Positions 33,094-44,987 of a stretch of 64,000 nt of DNA are shown here, piece after piece (positions within the stretch are counted from its first letter, which is position 1; every line of letters starts with the position of its first letter). The DNA is from Neoarius graeffei (Eukaryota; Chordata; Actinopteri; Siluriformes; Ariidae), in assembly GCF_027579695.1 (NCBI RefSeq), contig NC_083587.1, forward strand, positions 8,223,501 to 8,287,500, given 5' to 3'. The notes below the pieces were generated by a model. The model did no database searches. It was not told the DNA's origin and saw only the letters and a program-made list of their open reading frames with translations. Both the position numbers and the translations under genes were made by a program.

Positions 33094-36000
33094 ATGGAAT
33101 CCTTCCCGTTCGCGGACTTGGTCCACGCCCTCGCCACGGCTCAGCAGAGCCAGCACCAGGCACTCGTCACGCTCCGGAAGGAGCAGGAGCGCTGCTTCGA
33201 AGCCCTGGTGCTGGCTCAGCAGGAAGATCGAGAGGCGTTCCGGCATCTCCTCGCGTCGGCGGGGTCCACCAGCGCCCCGGCCGCGGGCCCGTCTCCCCTC
33301 AACTTAACTAAGATGGGCCCGCAGGACGACCCCGAGGCTTCGGCGACCTGCTCGAACAACGTGATGAAAGCCTCGGGGTCGTCCTGCGGGCCCGTCTCGA
33401 TCTCTCCTGATGGGAGAGGCGCAGCTGGCCGCACTACAGCTCCCCGCCGATCACTGGCTGGCCTACGCCGACCTTCGCCGGGCTGTCCTCCAGCGCGTGG
33501 GGTGCACGCCGGAGCAGCAGCACCAGCGCTTCCACGCGCTGCGGATGGAGGAAGTCGGCAGCCCGTTCGCGTTCGGCCAACAGCTCCGGGACGCCTGCTG
33601 GCGGTGGCTGAGGGCCAAAGATCGCGACGCCGAGGGAATCATTGACCAGGTGGCGCTGGAACAGTTCATCGCCCGCTTACCAGCCGGAACCGCGGAGTGG
33701 GTCCAGTGCCACCGCCCGGCATCGCTGGATCAGGCCGTAGGACTGGCGGAGGATCATCTGGCGGCTGTTCCGGCGGCAGGACAACCAACGACATCATCTT
33801 CTCTCTCCTCTCCTCTCTCTCTTTCTCCCCCCCCTCCTCCCGTGTCCCGTCCTCGCCCCATTCCCCCACCACGGAGGCGGGGGCCGGCTCCACCCCAGCC
33901 GGCCCCCCGCACCCGTGGTGCCCTCCCGTTTCTCCCTTCTGTGTCTGTCTCTCCCCCCCCTCAGGTGAGTGAGCCTCAGAACACAGCTGCAGAGGGAAGG
34001 CCCGGGCCGGATTGCTGGCGCTGCGGGGAACCGGGCCACCTGCAGCAACAGTGTGCAGCGATGGAGGTGGGGGCAGTGGTGCAGATCCCTGACGCGCCAG
34101 AGGCTGCCCTCAATCGGGCCGGAGCGTATCGCATACCGGTAAGTGTACAAGGGGCTACATATCAGGCGTTGGTGGATTCAGGCTGCAATCAGACCTCGAT
34201 CCGCCAAAGCCTGGTGCAAGACGAGGCATTGGGGGGAGCACAAGGGGTGAAGGTGTTGTGTGTGCACAGGGATATTCACAGCTACCCATTGGTGTCAGTC
34301 CACATACATTTCAGAGGGGAAAAATCAATAGTGAAGGCGGCGGTTAATCCTCACCTTACCCACTCTTTGATCTTGGGGACTGATTGGCCGGGATTTCAGG
34401 GTTTGATGGCACGCCTAGTAAAGAGTGGGTCCTGCCGGTTGATAGGGGAGGGTCCCGGTGTCGCTTTGGCTGGAGCTGCGGTCGCAGAGCCGTCTACATC
34501 ATCTCCGCGACAGAGTGAGGAGCCCCCGGCCCCTCCTCTTTCTATTGGGGAATCCCTCGCGGATTTCCCACTGGAACAATTGCAAGACGAGACTCTGCGA
34601 CACGCGTTTGACCAAGTGAGAGTAATCGATGGTCAAACGCTCCAGCCGAACGCCACCCCGTCCTTCCCCTATTTTTCTATTTTGAAGGATAGGTTATACC
34701 GAGTGACGCAGGACAATCAGACGAAAGAGTGGGTCACCCAGTTGTTAATTCCAAAGAGCCGCCGGGAATTGGTATTCCAGGCAGCTCACTTTAATCCCAT
34801 GGCTGGACACCTTGGGCAGGATAAGACACTCGCCCGGATAATGGCCCGATTCTATTGGCCGGGGATTCGCGGCGACGTCCGTAAGTGGTGTACGGCGTGC
34901 CGCGAATGCCAGTTAGTAAATCCAGCGGCCATTCCAAAAGAGCCCTTGCGCCCCCTACCATTAATCGAGACCCCATTCGAAAGAATTGGGATGGATCTCG
35001 TCGGGCCATTAGACCGGTCAACACGAGGGTACCACTTTATATTGGTTCTGGTGGACTATGCAACGCGATACCCGGAAGCGGTGCCTCTTCGCAATATCTC
35101 AGCATGCAGTATTGCAGAGGCCCTCTTCCACGTCATCTCCCGGGTTGGAATCCCGAAAGAGATTCTGACTGACCAGGGCACCTCGTTTATGTCACGAACA
35201 CTGAGCGAACTGTATGGGCTACTGGGTATTAAGCCGATCCGCACCAGCGTTTATCACCCACAGATGGACGGTTTAGTTGAACGGTTCAATCGCACCCTCA
35301 AGAATATTATCAAAAAATTCGTAAGTGAGGACGCATGTAACTGGGATAAGTGGCTCGAACCCTTGCTGTTTGCAGTGCGAGAGGTCCCCCAAGCCTCCAC
35401 GGGGTTCTCCCCATTTGAATTATTATATGGGCGTAAGCCGCGCGGCATCTTAGATGTACTGTGGGAAAATTGGGAGGAGGGACCTTCACAGAGCAAAAAC
35501 GAGATTCAGTACGTTATGGATCTGCGCGCAAAACTCCACACGCTCACCCACCAAACTCAGGAGAATTTGTGGCAGGCCCAGGAACAGCAAACCCGCCTGT
35601 ACAACAAGGGCACGCGTCTTAGAGAGTTCACTCCGGGAGATAAGGTACTCGTCCTGTTGCCCACGTCGAGCTCCAAATTAATCGCCAAGTGGCAAGGACC
35701 CTTTGAGGTCACACGGCGAGTCGGGGACGTCGACTATGAGGTTAGGCGAACGGACAGGGAGGGGGCGCTACAGATCTACCACCTCAATCTGCTAAAACTC
35801 TGGAACGAGGAGGTCCCCGTGGCGTTGGTGTTGGTAGTTCCGGAGAAGGCGGAGCTGGGGCCGGAGGTCCAAAAAGGCACATTAGCATCTCGTACCTCTC
35901 CGGTCCCCTGTGGAGACCACCTCTCCCCGACCCAACTCCTGGAGGTCGCCCAGTTGCAGGCCGAGTTTTCGGATGTGTTCTCGCCCCTGCCCAGTCGCAC

Positions 36001-37339
36001 TAACCTCATAGAACACCACATAGAGACGCCCCCGGGGTTGGTAGTGCGCAGCCGTCCTTATAGATTACCCGAACACAAAAAAAAGGTGGTTCGGGAAGAA
36101 CTTCAGGCCATGCTCGAAATGGGCATCGTCGAGGAGTCCCACAGTGACTGGAGCAGCCCGGTGGTCTTGGTTCCTAAGGCCGACAGCTCGGTCCGGTTCT
36201 GTGTGGACTATAGAAAAGTCAACGCAGTGTCTAAATTCGACGTGTACCCAATGCCTCGTATTGATGAGCTGCTTGATCGACTAGGCACGGCTCGCTTTTA
36301 CTCGACACTGGATTTGACGAAGGGATATTGGCAGATCCCCTTGACTCCATTATCCCGGGAAAAAACGGCCTTTTCCACACCGTTCGGCTTACACCAGTTC
36401 GTCACACTTCCGTTTGGGCTGTTTGGGGCGCCCGCTACGTTTCAGCGGCTGATGGACTGGGTCCTCCGGCCCCACGCCACCTACGCGGCCGCTTACCTAG
36501 ACGACATCATTATTTATAGTAATGACTGGCAGCGGCACCTGCAACACCTGAGGGCCATCCTTAGGTCGCTGAGGCGTGCGGGGCTCACTGCCAACCTGAA
36601 GAATTGTGCGATTGGGCGGGTGGAAGTACGGTATCTGGGCTTCCACTTGGGTAACGGGCAGGTGCGTCCCCAAATTAATAAGACAGCAACGATTGCGGCC
36701 TGCCCGAGGCCCAAGACCAAAAAGGGGGTGAGACAGTTCCTGGGGCTGGCTGGCTATTATCGTAGGTTTATACCTAATTATTCGGATGTCACCAGCCCAC
36801 TGACTGACCTCACTAAAAAGAGGGCGCCAGATCCGGTCCAGTGGACGGAGCAGTGCCAGCGGGCTTTCTCTGAGGTAAAGGCTGCACTGTGTGGGGGGCC
36901 ACTTTTACACTCCCCTGACTTCTCTCTCCCTTTTTTGTTGCAGACGGATGTGTCGGACAGAGGGCTGGGAGCCGTTTTGTCCCAGCGGGTGGAGGGAGAG
37001 GATCGCCCCGTCCTATACATCAGCCGAAAGCTGTCAGTGCGTGAGGGGCGCTACAGCACCATTGAGAAAGAGTGCCTGGCGATCAAGTGGGCGGTCCTCG
37101 CCCTCCGTTAGTACCTGCTGGGGCGCTCTTTCACCCTCTGTTTGGACCACGCGCCCCTCCAGTGGCTCCACCGCATGAAGGATGCCAACGCGCGGATCAC
37201 CCGTTGGTATCTGGCACTCCAACCCTTCAACTTCAAGGTGGTCCACAGGCCGGGGGTGCAGATGGTCGTGGCGGACTTCCTCTCCTGTCAAGGGGGGGGG
37301 GGGGGAGTCGGCTGCGGGCCGGACGGGCACCCGTACTGA
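33094..37339 (+). pseudogene. Gmr1-like gag-pol polyprotein, one inversion and one nonsense codon
   Basis: Gag from ATG 33094, zinc knuckle CWRCGEPGHLQQQC at about 34013, protease VDSG near 34173, and integrase with an HHCC module (34790-34910) and core GMDLVG, LTDQGTSF, LVERFNRT. RT follows with AYLDDIII at 36490-36512, then RNase H with QTDVSDRG and IEKECLA. Two lesions are visible: a small inverted duplication in gag (33318-33397) that changes the frame, and TAG at 37109-37111 where sister copies have Tyr. Apart from these the frame from 33410 to 37339 is open. Integrase lies upstream of RT, as in the copia order. Confidence 0.9.
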
Positions 37340-37356
37340 GTCGGGTGGTGGGGGTA

Positions 37357-37679
37357 TGTGGCAGCGGGGGCGTGGTCAAGCGCCGGTCTGTGACAGGAGG
37401 GCGGAGTCGGGGAAGGTAAGTGGCAGAATTGCGACACCTGAGGGTAATTAACCTGTGTTTTGTGTGTGTTTTCCCCAGTAAACCGTGCCCTTCTTAAGGA
37501 GGGAAAGGGAGAGCGGAAAGGAGGTTCTTCCCCAGCAGAGACGACAGTGTGTGTGCGTGCGTGTCTCTGACTGTTGATTTATATTGTGAGACTGAAAAGT
37601 TCGGCAATAAAGCCTCCTGTGAACCTTGATCTCTGTCCTGCCGTCCTCTGTGCTCCACCCACACGCTATTCTCGCTACA
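37357..37679 (+). repeat. 3' LTR of copy C
   Basis: 323 bp, near-identical to the 5' LTR. Preceded by a G-rich polypurine tract (GGTGGTGGGGGTA at 37344-37356) that would prime plus-strand synthesis, and by a G12 run at about 37292 inside the RNase H tail. Confidence 0.92.
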
Positions 37680-37952
37680 GACCCAATTCCTTTTCCTATG
37701 CAAAAATGGCATGTCCAACACTTATTTCATTTTATATACTTTCTGTAATTTGATTGTGGTCTACAAGTGATTTGCATATATTTGTGGAGTTCAATTTTTA
37801 AGACCACTTTAAAAAATGGTGCTTAGAATGTTCTTAAAGATAGAAAACAAAAGCTCGTTTTTAGGGGTAATACTTATCAGTGGCATTTTGTTAATAAGGG
37901 AATGACTCAAGGAAGTGTAAGTCACCTACACCTTTTTAATTTGTTTATTATT

Positions 37953-38453
37953 GTTCCCATTTCTGATTGAGAGTACGCTGTGCACGTTTCGGCTTCCGCT
38001 TCTCACTGTAGCTTTTTATTTTTCTCCCCCCCCCTTTGTTTTTCTTTTTGTGTTTGTATAGTTTGATGTTTGTTCTTTGTTTGAATGTTTTGTCCAGTGG
38101 TTGTGGCAGAGCTCCAGACCCAGTTTTGGGTGTCAGTTCCCTTCAGGCCTTGGTCTACCATGGGTGATGCCTGTGTTCCTCACAATGGACTGCAGTGAGG
38201 TCATTGCTCTTTTAACATCATGGTCGGCCAGTGCTCTGTGCGGCGGTGCTTCTGTGCTCGGTGTGCTGTTCTGAATGATGTTGCCTGATGGTGTCGTAGT
38301 GGCTGTGCAAACAGTGTAGACGTGCACCTTTTGGTGGGACTGTGGGTAGCAATGCCACTAGAATTACATCGTAAGCCTCTTTTTGTGTTTTTTTTTTCCT
38401 TTTTGTAATTGTAAAGTGGCCTTGGGTGTGAGAAAGGCACTATGCAAGTTGAA

Positions 38454-38486
<33 letters not shown>
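37953..38486 (+). mobile_element. 5'-truncated L2-like LINE tail
   Basis: A non-coding 3' end reading GTAAAGTGGCCTTGGGTGTG AGAAAGG (split) and ending in an ATT repeat at 38457-38486, the tail type of L2/CR1 LINEs. The surrounding RT frame rejoins as FNLFI-INDLDIV across it, with ATT at the junction. Confidence 0.7.
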
Positions 38487-38489
<3 letters not shown>

Positions 38490-38521
38490 GATCTTGATAT
38501 TGTTGAAAATGAACTGAGTCA

Positions 38522-38867
38522 GGGTGGCATGGTGGTGTAGTGGTTAGCGCTGTCGCCTCGCAGCAAGAAGGTCCGGGTTTGAGCCCCGTGGCCAGCGAGG
38601 GCCTTTCTGTGCGGAGTTTGCATGTTGTCCGCGTGGGTTTCCTCCGGGTGCTCCGGTTTCCCCCAAAGGCATGCAGGTTAGGTTAACTGGTGACTCTAAA
38701 TTGACCGTAGGTATGAATGGTTGTCTGTGTCTATGTGTCAGCCCTGTGATGACCTGGTGACTTGTCCAGGGTGTACCCCGCCTCTCACCCGTAGTCAGCT
38801 GGGATAGGCTCCAGCTTGCCTGCGAACCTGTAGAACAGGATAAAGTGGCTAGAGATAATGAGATGAG
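38522..38867 (+). mobile_element. tRNA-headed SINE, copy 6
   Basis: Full-length copy with TSD ATGAACTGAGTCA (38509-38521, 38868-38880), inserted in the LINE RT remnant a few codons before its YADD box. The head is slightly diverged (GGGTGGCATGG). Confidence 0.9.
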
Positions 38868-39441
38868 ATGAACTGAGTCATGTAGTTAAATATGCAGATG
38901 ATGTTACCATCCAAATTAAGGTATGCAAGAGTAAGAATGCTAATACTAATGAGCAGATATGTAAAGAAGTTGTTGAACAATTTTTTGATTGCTTTAGGGA
39001 CAGTTGTCTGCCCTACAATATTAATAAAAGTAATTAATTAGTTATTTATCAGAAAACTAAGGGAGATATGAATTCAGATTGTAGCATAAAGCAAGTAGAG
39101 AAGCTTAAAATGCATATCATTGGTAAATTCAGGAGCAAGATCAATGTAATTCTCCTATTTTATATTAAACTTTGGTCAAATATCTATAACATTCTGCATT
39201 CTCTGAATTTTTTTTTACCTTGCGCAATACCAGAAAAATTCAGTTGAAATCAAGCCATTTGAGGCGAATTGGTCCGCCTCTGAAAAAACTTGGCATTTGT
39301 ATTTCCCGGCAAACACTGATTTTCGTGACGTCATGTGCGGGACACCTCCCTCTGAATCCTACGTCAGTGCTGGTTTGTTTATGAGAAAACAACCTGGTGG
39401 TTTTCTGCAAATTTCTTCAACATTATCGTGTAATTATTAAA

Positions 39442-39615
39442 ATGGTTAACAGATGTATCGTAGGAGGGTGTAGCAACACCAATCTTGATGGGATTAGTAC
39501 TCAGCGTTTCCCAAAAGACCGGACAATGAGAGAGAATTGGGAGCGCTTGGTCTACACAGGCTGTGCACTGAAACCGTGCAAAGCTCGCGCAGCCTGCTGG
39601 CGCTTCCGCAGGTGA
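39442..39615 (+). pseudogene. THAP-domain exon remnant
   Basis: From ATG 39442: MVNRCIVGGCSNTNLDG, with Cys-x4-Cys, then RFPKD and ENWERLV, the first half of a THAP zinc finger. The frame stops at TGA 39613 without a convincing donor. It lies inside a roughly 660-bp insertion in the LINE remnant (about 39118-39778); neither end could be defined confidently. Probably a MITE from a THAP-bearing (P or Kolobok-type) transposon. Confidence 0.55.
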
Positions 39616-39965
39616 CATCATGAATCTGGCTCCAGACTCCCTTGGGATTTTTCCAGACGTGTTTTGTTATTTTTTTTTTTCTGCTGTAGACAGATGGCCT
39701 TGTGCAAAATTACCCTTCTGGATGAGTGTGTAAAGGGACATACTTTCATGTATATTAAAAAAAAAAATTGGTCCAGGATATGCACTTTAAAATACTAAGA
39801 GTAACTTTTCAGAGTAATAATAAGTTTAAAGAGCATGTTAAGGGAAAACTCATAGAAGCAAACAAGTGTCTATATGTCCTTAGATCCTTACATAAGGAAG
39901 GTGACCAGCAACCTGATATGAATTTTGTTTTTTTAATTATCTATAGTTTTACCAAAAATTAAAAA

Positions 39966-40573
39966 ATACAATTTATTTTGTGCCTATACAAATATGCTCT
40001 AAGCACTTTACAATCACAAACTAATAAATAATTCAATAACCAATTAAAAAGGCTAATAACTAAATAAAACATAAATACATTTATTTAAAAAAACCTATAG
40101 ATTAAAAGCAAGCCTAAAAAAATGCATCTACTGAAAGCAAGGGTTCGCATGCTTTTGCCACTCACAGATATGTTGTAGGTATATGTAGGTGCAATTGGTC
40201 TTAAGTGATCGGTCTCATTAAATCAGTCTCATTAATAATACCATTAATTTTGGTGTTTAATAATAAATTACCAAACAGCTAAATTATAGTATATTCCAAA
40301 TTATGATCACTACCAATGCAGCAATAATGTATCACTTACCAAGCTACATAAATGCTACAGCCAATGGCACACTGAAGGTAATTTGGAGGTCTTTTAGATT
40401 GTGTGACTTCCAGTATATAGGGGCAACAAATAAACACACAGTTTCAATAATAATTGAATTTATTATAACACAGATACTAAATGAATAATAGCAGTTGAAT
40501 ACATTCAAATATGATCAGCAATATGTGCGTGTGTCTGTGTGTGTGTGTGTGCGTGGAGAGAGAGAGAGAGCAA
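39966..40573. repeat. AT-rich spacer, then left part of the unclassified repeat (copy 2)
   Basis: 40190-40573 aligns by eye with 21340-21790: TCAGTCTCATTAAT, ATAATAAATTACCAAACAGC, GAATTTATTATAACA, ATGAATAATAGCAGTTGAA and then GT/GA microsatellites. The copy is cut at 40573 by the TIR of the large element and resumes beyond 61830. Confidence 0.65.
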
Positions 40574-40944
40574 TATGGAGAGATTTTTGTTTCTTTATTA
40601 TCCGTTTTTGTTTCTTTATTATCCGTACTTGCAGACACCGTGATCCACGCGAATGATATAATATGCAAACGCAAGTACAAAATTCGTGACTTGTAAATTG
40701 GGATTTGCACGCATGTATCAGGTTTTGCATGTGCATCTGTACTGAAATTTCGTTTGCGACTCCTGCGTTCTTTGTGTGAAGTGATGAATCTGCATTTGCA
40801 GATCACCCAACACGCGGATGAATCCTTGCTTCCGCTTGCGTAATTTTGAGACATTCATTTCGCACTTTTCCAATCCGATCCGCATACCGAAGGTCTCAGT
40901 CCACACGCCAGAGGCTTGCACCCCCTCCAGTAGAGGGCGGTGTT
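40574..40944 (+). repeat. Left terminal inverted repeat of the large element
   Basis: 371 bp. A 21-bp piece (TTTTTGTTTCTTTATTATCC G) is duplicated near the tip, which the right TIR has once. Ends inward at CCTCCAGTAGAGGGCGGTGTT. Identity to the right copy is about 94% by eye outside indels. Confidence 0.9.
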
Positions 40945-43062
40945 TCTACTTTACCGAAGTTCACTCCGGTTCGGCTACCCGCAAACAGCTACTGTACTAC
41001 CAAGGCGGCTGTGGTACTACCAGAGGTCTACCAGAAAATTTTTAATGGAGCGAAATATGGAAGCAATAACATCACGTTAACCTCAAGGACGAAATGGAAA
41101 CAGAAATGAATGCCTGGGTGAGTCGAATATTTTGACATGATCAAGTAGTCAGAGATTAAGTACTTTAGACTGACTTTGCAAGTAGTCTACTGACTCGCTA
41201 GTACTTTTGGCAATGTGTGTTTGTTTCATTTCCCTTGTGAAGAAATGTACAGTAAAAAGTGCAGTAGCCTATTACTGAATAGCCTACAATATGTTGACAC
41301 AAAAACACGAAAACGCAAATGCAGAAAGAGAGTGTATTGCAGTTATTCCATAAGGGTTGTCACACATAGGCTATCACATTGCTAGCAGGCTAGTCGACTA
41401 CAAACGAAACAACCAAATGAAATGACGTTTATGTAGGCTACAGTGGAAATGTATGGTCTAGGTAGCCAAATGCAGATTGCGTATATGAAAATGGCTTCCA
41501 GTCAATCGATGGCGTTATGGATTTCAGACAGATTTAAGCTTTCAGGATTGAGACAAAAACAGCATTATCTAATAAACACACAGTCCATAGTACGCAGCAA
41601 ACATTGTAATCATAGATTCATAGGCGCCAAAACTATTCACTTTTCTAAAAGCTATCTCTGGAGTACCATTAACGTATGAAAGCTTATTCTCTCTGGATTT
41701 AATATAAAAAGAGGGATGTTCCAACCTCCCCTATACTTTATTGCCCACACATGATTATAAATCAAATGCATAAATACAGTAGGTGCATTTACTTAGGGCT
41801 TAGGGGGCTGGTACGTTTAATAACAGAGTATTAGGGAGTGAATACTTTTAGGATATGCTTTTGGGGGGTTTATTATTTTCTTTAATTTTAGAGATTATGC
41901 ATGCCATCTTATGTTTGATTTTTCTTTTGTAGGAATTATTGAGACAGCATGTTTTGGACAGACTGTTGACCAGGGTCACACTTGTTCTTCAGCAAACAGA
42001 CATGGATGAAGACTACCTGCGGTTTGTGTGTACACAGGAAATGGTTTTCCTGGACATCATATCCCACCATATTCCAGTGTCCCAGGAAATAACTGACTGA
42101 GGGCATTGGTCAATGCCCTGATGCTAAGGGAACATCAGCACCACCCTGTAGCACCAGTGCAATTTGAAAGCCGAAGTACAGCTGGTCGACCTAAAATCTC
42201 CATTTGTCCTGATCATTTGAAGCACCTTCTAGACATTGGGTTACCATTGAATACCATAGCTGGATTGATGGGGTTGTGTCGTGCTACATTGTACAGAAGG
42301 ATGTCTGAGTACAACATTTCTGTCAGAGAACTGTACAGCACTTGCACAGATGCTGAGCTGGATGAGCGTGTTTCTGCCATAAAGGAGACAATGCCACATG
42401 CAGGATACAGGCTGGTCAAGGGGACTCTGGCGGCACAAGGGTACCGAATCCAATGGAGTCGTGTTAAGGCTGCTATGCATCGTGTGGACAGTCTAGGGAC
42501 ACTATGCAGAATGACCCAAATGGGGTGTGTTGTAAGGAGAACTTATTCAGTTCCCTGCCCTATGTACCTTGTGCATATGGACACAAATCATAAGCTCATA
42601 AGGTAAGTCAGCTAAGTCAATTGTAAAAGTCAGCTTTATTGTTATACAAAGGAATCAAAATTACGTGTCTCGCTGTTTTGTGCATAGACAAAGACAGAAC
42701 AAACATTAAATTCAGAACATGAAGTAAAGTATGGTATTATGTTCTTAACCATCCTAGGTTTAACAAGCAACATTATTGTAAACATTTTTACTAGCTACTA
42801 CAGTATCCTCAAATACATAAAGCTGAACATCTTGTAGTGTGTGTGTGTACATTATTTATTTTGAGCATGTATCTTGGTTTACAAAAATGCGAAGTGTTAC
42901 TGCATGTCTTTTCATGTTGTTCCCCCACATACAATATCGTCATCTTTGGCTGCATAGATGGCTTTTCCCGTAAGGTGAGTACAGCACAAAAGTCCAATCA
43001 TCCATGCCGTTTTATGGTAATCCAAGTGTGGTCACAGAATATTGGCTTTGCCATGTATTTAG

Positions 43063-44651
43063 TAGAGATCGACCGATGTGTTTTTTTCAGGGCCGATACC
43101 GATTATTATGGAATTGGGATGCCGATAACCGATATGTGCAACCGATAAATGTAAACATTATAATTCACATGAAATTAAACATAGCACACACTGACACTGA
43201 CCTTCATATCCATGAAATGTATGTTTAATTGTAAAATTGAACATGAAATTTTGTGCAGGGAGATGCCAGCAGCATTTGTACAATAAAATCAAACATTAGT
43301 TAGAATAAAATGAGAAATAAAATAATAAAATATTCACCAATAAAAAAAAAAATCACTCCCTACTATATTACAGCTCACCATTTTCCGTGGAAAATAAATG
43401 AAAATACACTCTGGATTCTTTTACACTAAGAACTAAGTAAGACTTACCAACTTCAAGTAGTTTTTAAATAACAAATCAAGTGTAGGGAGCTGCCTGCAGC
43501 ATTTTTAAAAAAGTAAAATCAAACATAAAGTAGGCTATCACTCCCTATTATGTAACAACTTAACAAGTAACCATCTATGGCTCTGCTCCTTTAAGAGTAT
43601 ATCGCTTTCCAAATCAGAAGCGCTAGCGAGGAGAATCACTTGCGCAAGAATACTAGTGCAGTACATTACAGCGCAATGTGAAGTAGCATAAGAACATTTA
43701 AGTCAAGAGTTTAATTGATGTATTTCATTCATTACCGTTTATCCAAGCAAGCGTGCATCCACGACACAATTAATTACTGAAGCCACAACAAACGTCCTGA
43801 CAAACATGGCCTACTAGCACCATATCACACCTGGCTTGTTTAAATGTTCAAATAGCGCTTTATAAAGTTACCGAACATATACAAGTGCAATGCGCTTTTT
43901 GAGCACGAGTCACGTCATGAAGTTTACTCATCACCATAACAAATAGCCAGTAGGCTTGCACTAGCCTACAGAACACAAACACTAAGTTTTATTTCGTCTT
44001 CCCTTGACCACCTCTCTGTATGGCTGTCATTCTACTGTTCGAGTAGAACTACTGACACATTCACAACGTTTCCAGACGGGGATTTAAAAATGACTGCAGC
44101 CTACGTTATGCTGGGGACTGCTTACTATGGACAACATTTACATGTAGTTTCAGCGAGACTAGTTGGTTGTAGGCTAATTCAAGTGCTTCCTTCCGTAAGC
44201 TAAGTTTGCCTGGCTACACAGATGCAAATGGACAATTTTAACGAGTAGTAGATGAAGAATGTAAACATATAATGATGTTGTGCTTTTGCAACTTGTGTGT
44301 TTGTGACTTATTGCGGCAAAAGCAGCGTGTCCTTACCTTGAAGTGGGATCTGCTTCTGCCCGAGTGCCCATACGGCCGCCTTGAAACAGTTCACAGCGGT
44401 TAGCTATGCGTATTGATTGGCTGTATCCCTTGTGCTAAACAAATCAGATGTTGTGGTGGGCGGGACCGTGTTCTTGAACTCGGAGGCGATTGCAGGAAAG
44501 GACGTGCAGTGACAGTCGCGTTAGGAACGAAATGGCTGCAAAAAGGCATGTTATCGGCATATCGGTGGAAATTATGGCCGATACCGATAACCCTAAAAAT
44601 GCAGAATATCGGCCTGATATATCGGCCAGGCCGATTATCGGTCGACCCCTA
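43063..44651. mobile_element. hAT-type non-autonomous element (1.59 kb) in an integrase intron
   Basis: TIR TAGAGATCGACCGAT at left, inverse of ATCGGTCGACCCCTA at right; TSD GTATTTAG / GTATTTAC (43055-43062, 44652-44659), 7 of 8 matching. The subterminal CCGATA/TATCGG repeats are typical of a widespread fish hAT family. No transposase seen; an internal duplication of a GCAGCATTT...AAAATCAAACAT segment lies near 43265 and 43495. Confidence 0.85.
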
Positions 44652-44987
44652 GTATTTACATTAATGCCATGTATTTACATAAATTTGAAAACAAAAAAGG
44701 CAATTTGAGACACATTGTGTTTGCTTACCTGCTTGTTTATGTCAAAAGCTATGGTAGAACGTTTTTTTTTTTTTCTAAACTTGCGTCCATCTTGTCAACA
44801 GATAATGTACCTGAGAGCTGCAGACAATAATCGGTCTGAAACAAACCTAGCCTTCTTCCAAGAGGCAGTTCAGGAATTCGGCTATCCACTCAGGTGAAAT
44901 TTCACTTGGGTCCACTATGTCGAGGAACTACTAACCATGGCACAACTATTCAGATAATCTTATTGACCATGTCTACATGCCTTAAAG

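Larger units (their letters stand above)
32726..37679 (+). mobile_element. Gmr1-like Ty3 retrotransposon, copy C (complete, young)
   Basis: Paired 323-bp LTRs (32726-33048 and 37357-37679), TSD GACCC at 32721-32725 and 37680-37684, a primer-binding site directly after the 5' LTR, and one long gag-pol frame. By eye the two LTRs differ at about seven positions (about 2%), so the insertion is fairly recent. Domain order gag, protease, integrase, RT, RNase H is that of Gmr1-like elements. Confidence 0.95.
37685..39965 (+). pseudogene. LINE reverse-transcriptase remnant, several times interrupted
   Basis: Pieces of one RT frame. 37890-37952 encodes NKGMTQGSVSHLHLFNLFII (motif B region). 38487-39115 encodes NDLDIVENELSHVVKYADD (catalytic YADD) and QVEKLKMH. 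39778-39965 encodes ILRVTFQSNNKFKEHVK and CLYVLRSLHKEG. The pieces are separated by a LINE tail (37953-38486), a SINE (38522-38867) and an insertion containing a THAP exon (about 39118-39778). Several internal stops. A mid-length fish LINE of jockey/Rex style; the clade is not resolved. Confidence 0.7.

Noticed and set aside
33216-33434. Antisense frame resembling gag in copy C
   Set aside because: It is produced by the inverted duplication in gag, not by a gene.
40477-40854. Open frames inside the TIRs (also at 59954-60142), both starting MSQNYASG
   Set aside because: They match only because the TIRs are copies of each other. They face outward, contain microsatellite codons, and the right copy differs by an indel.
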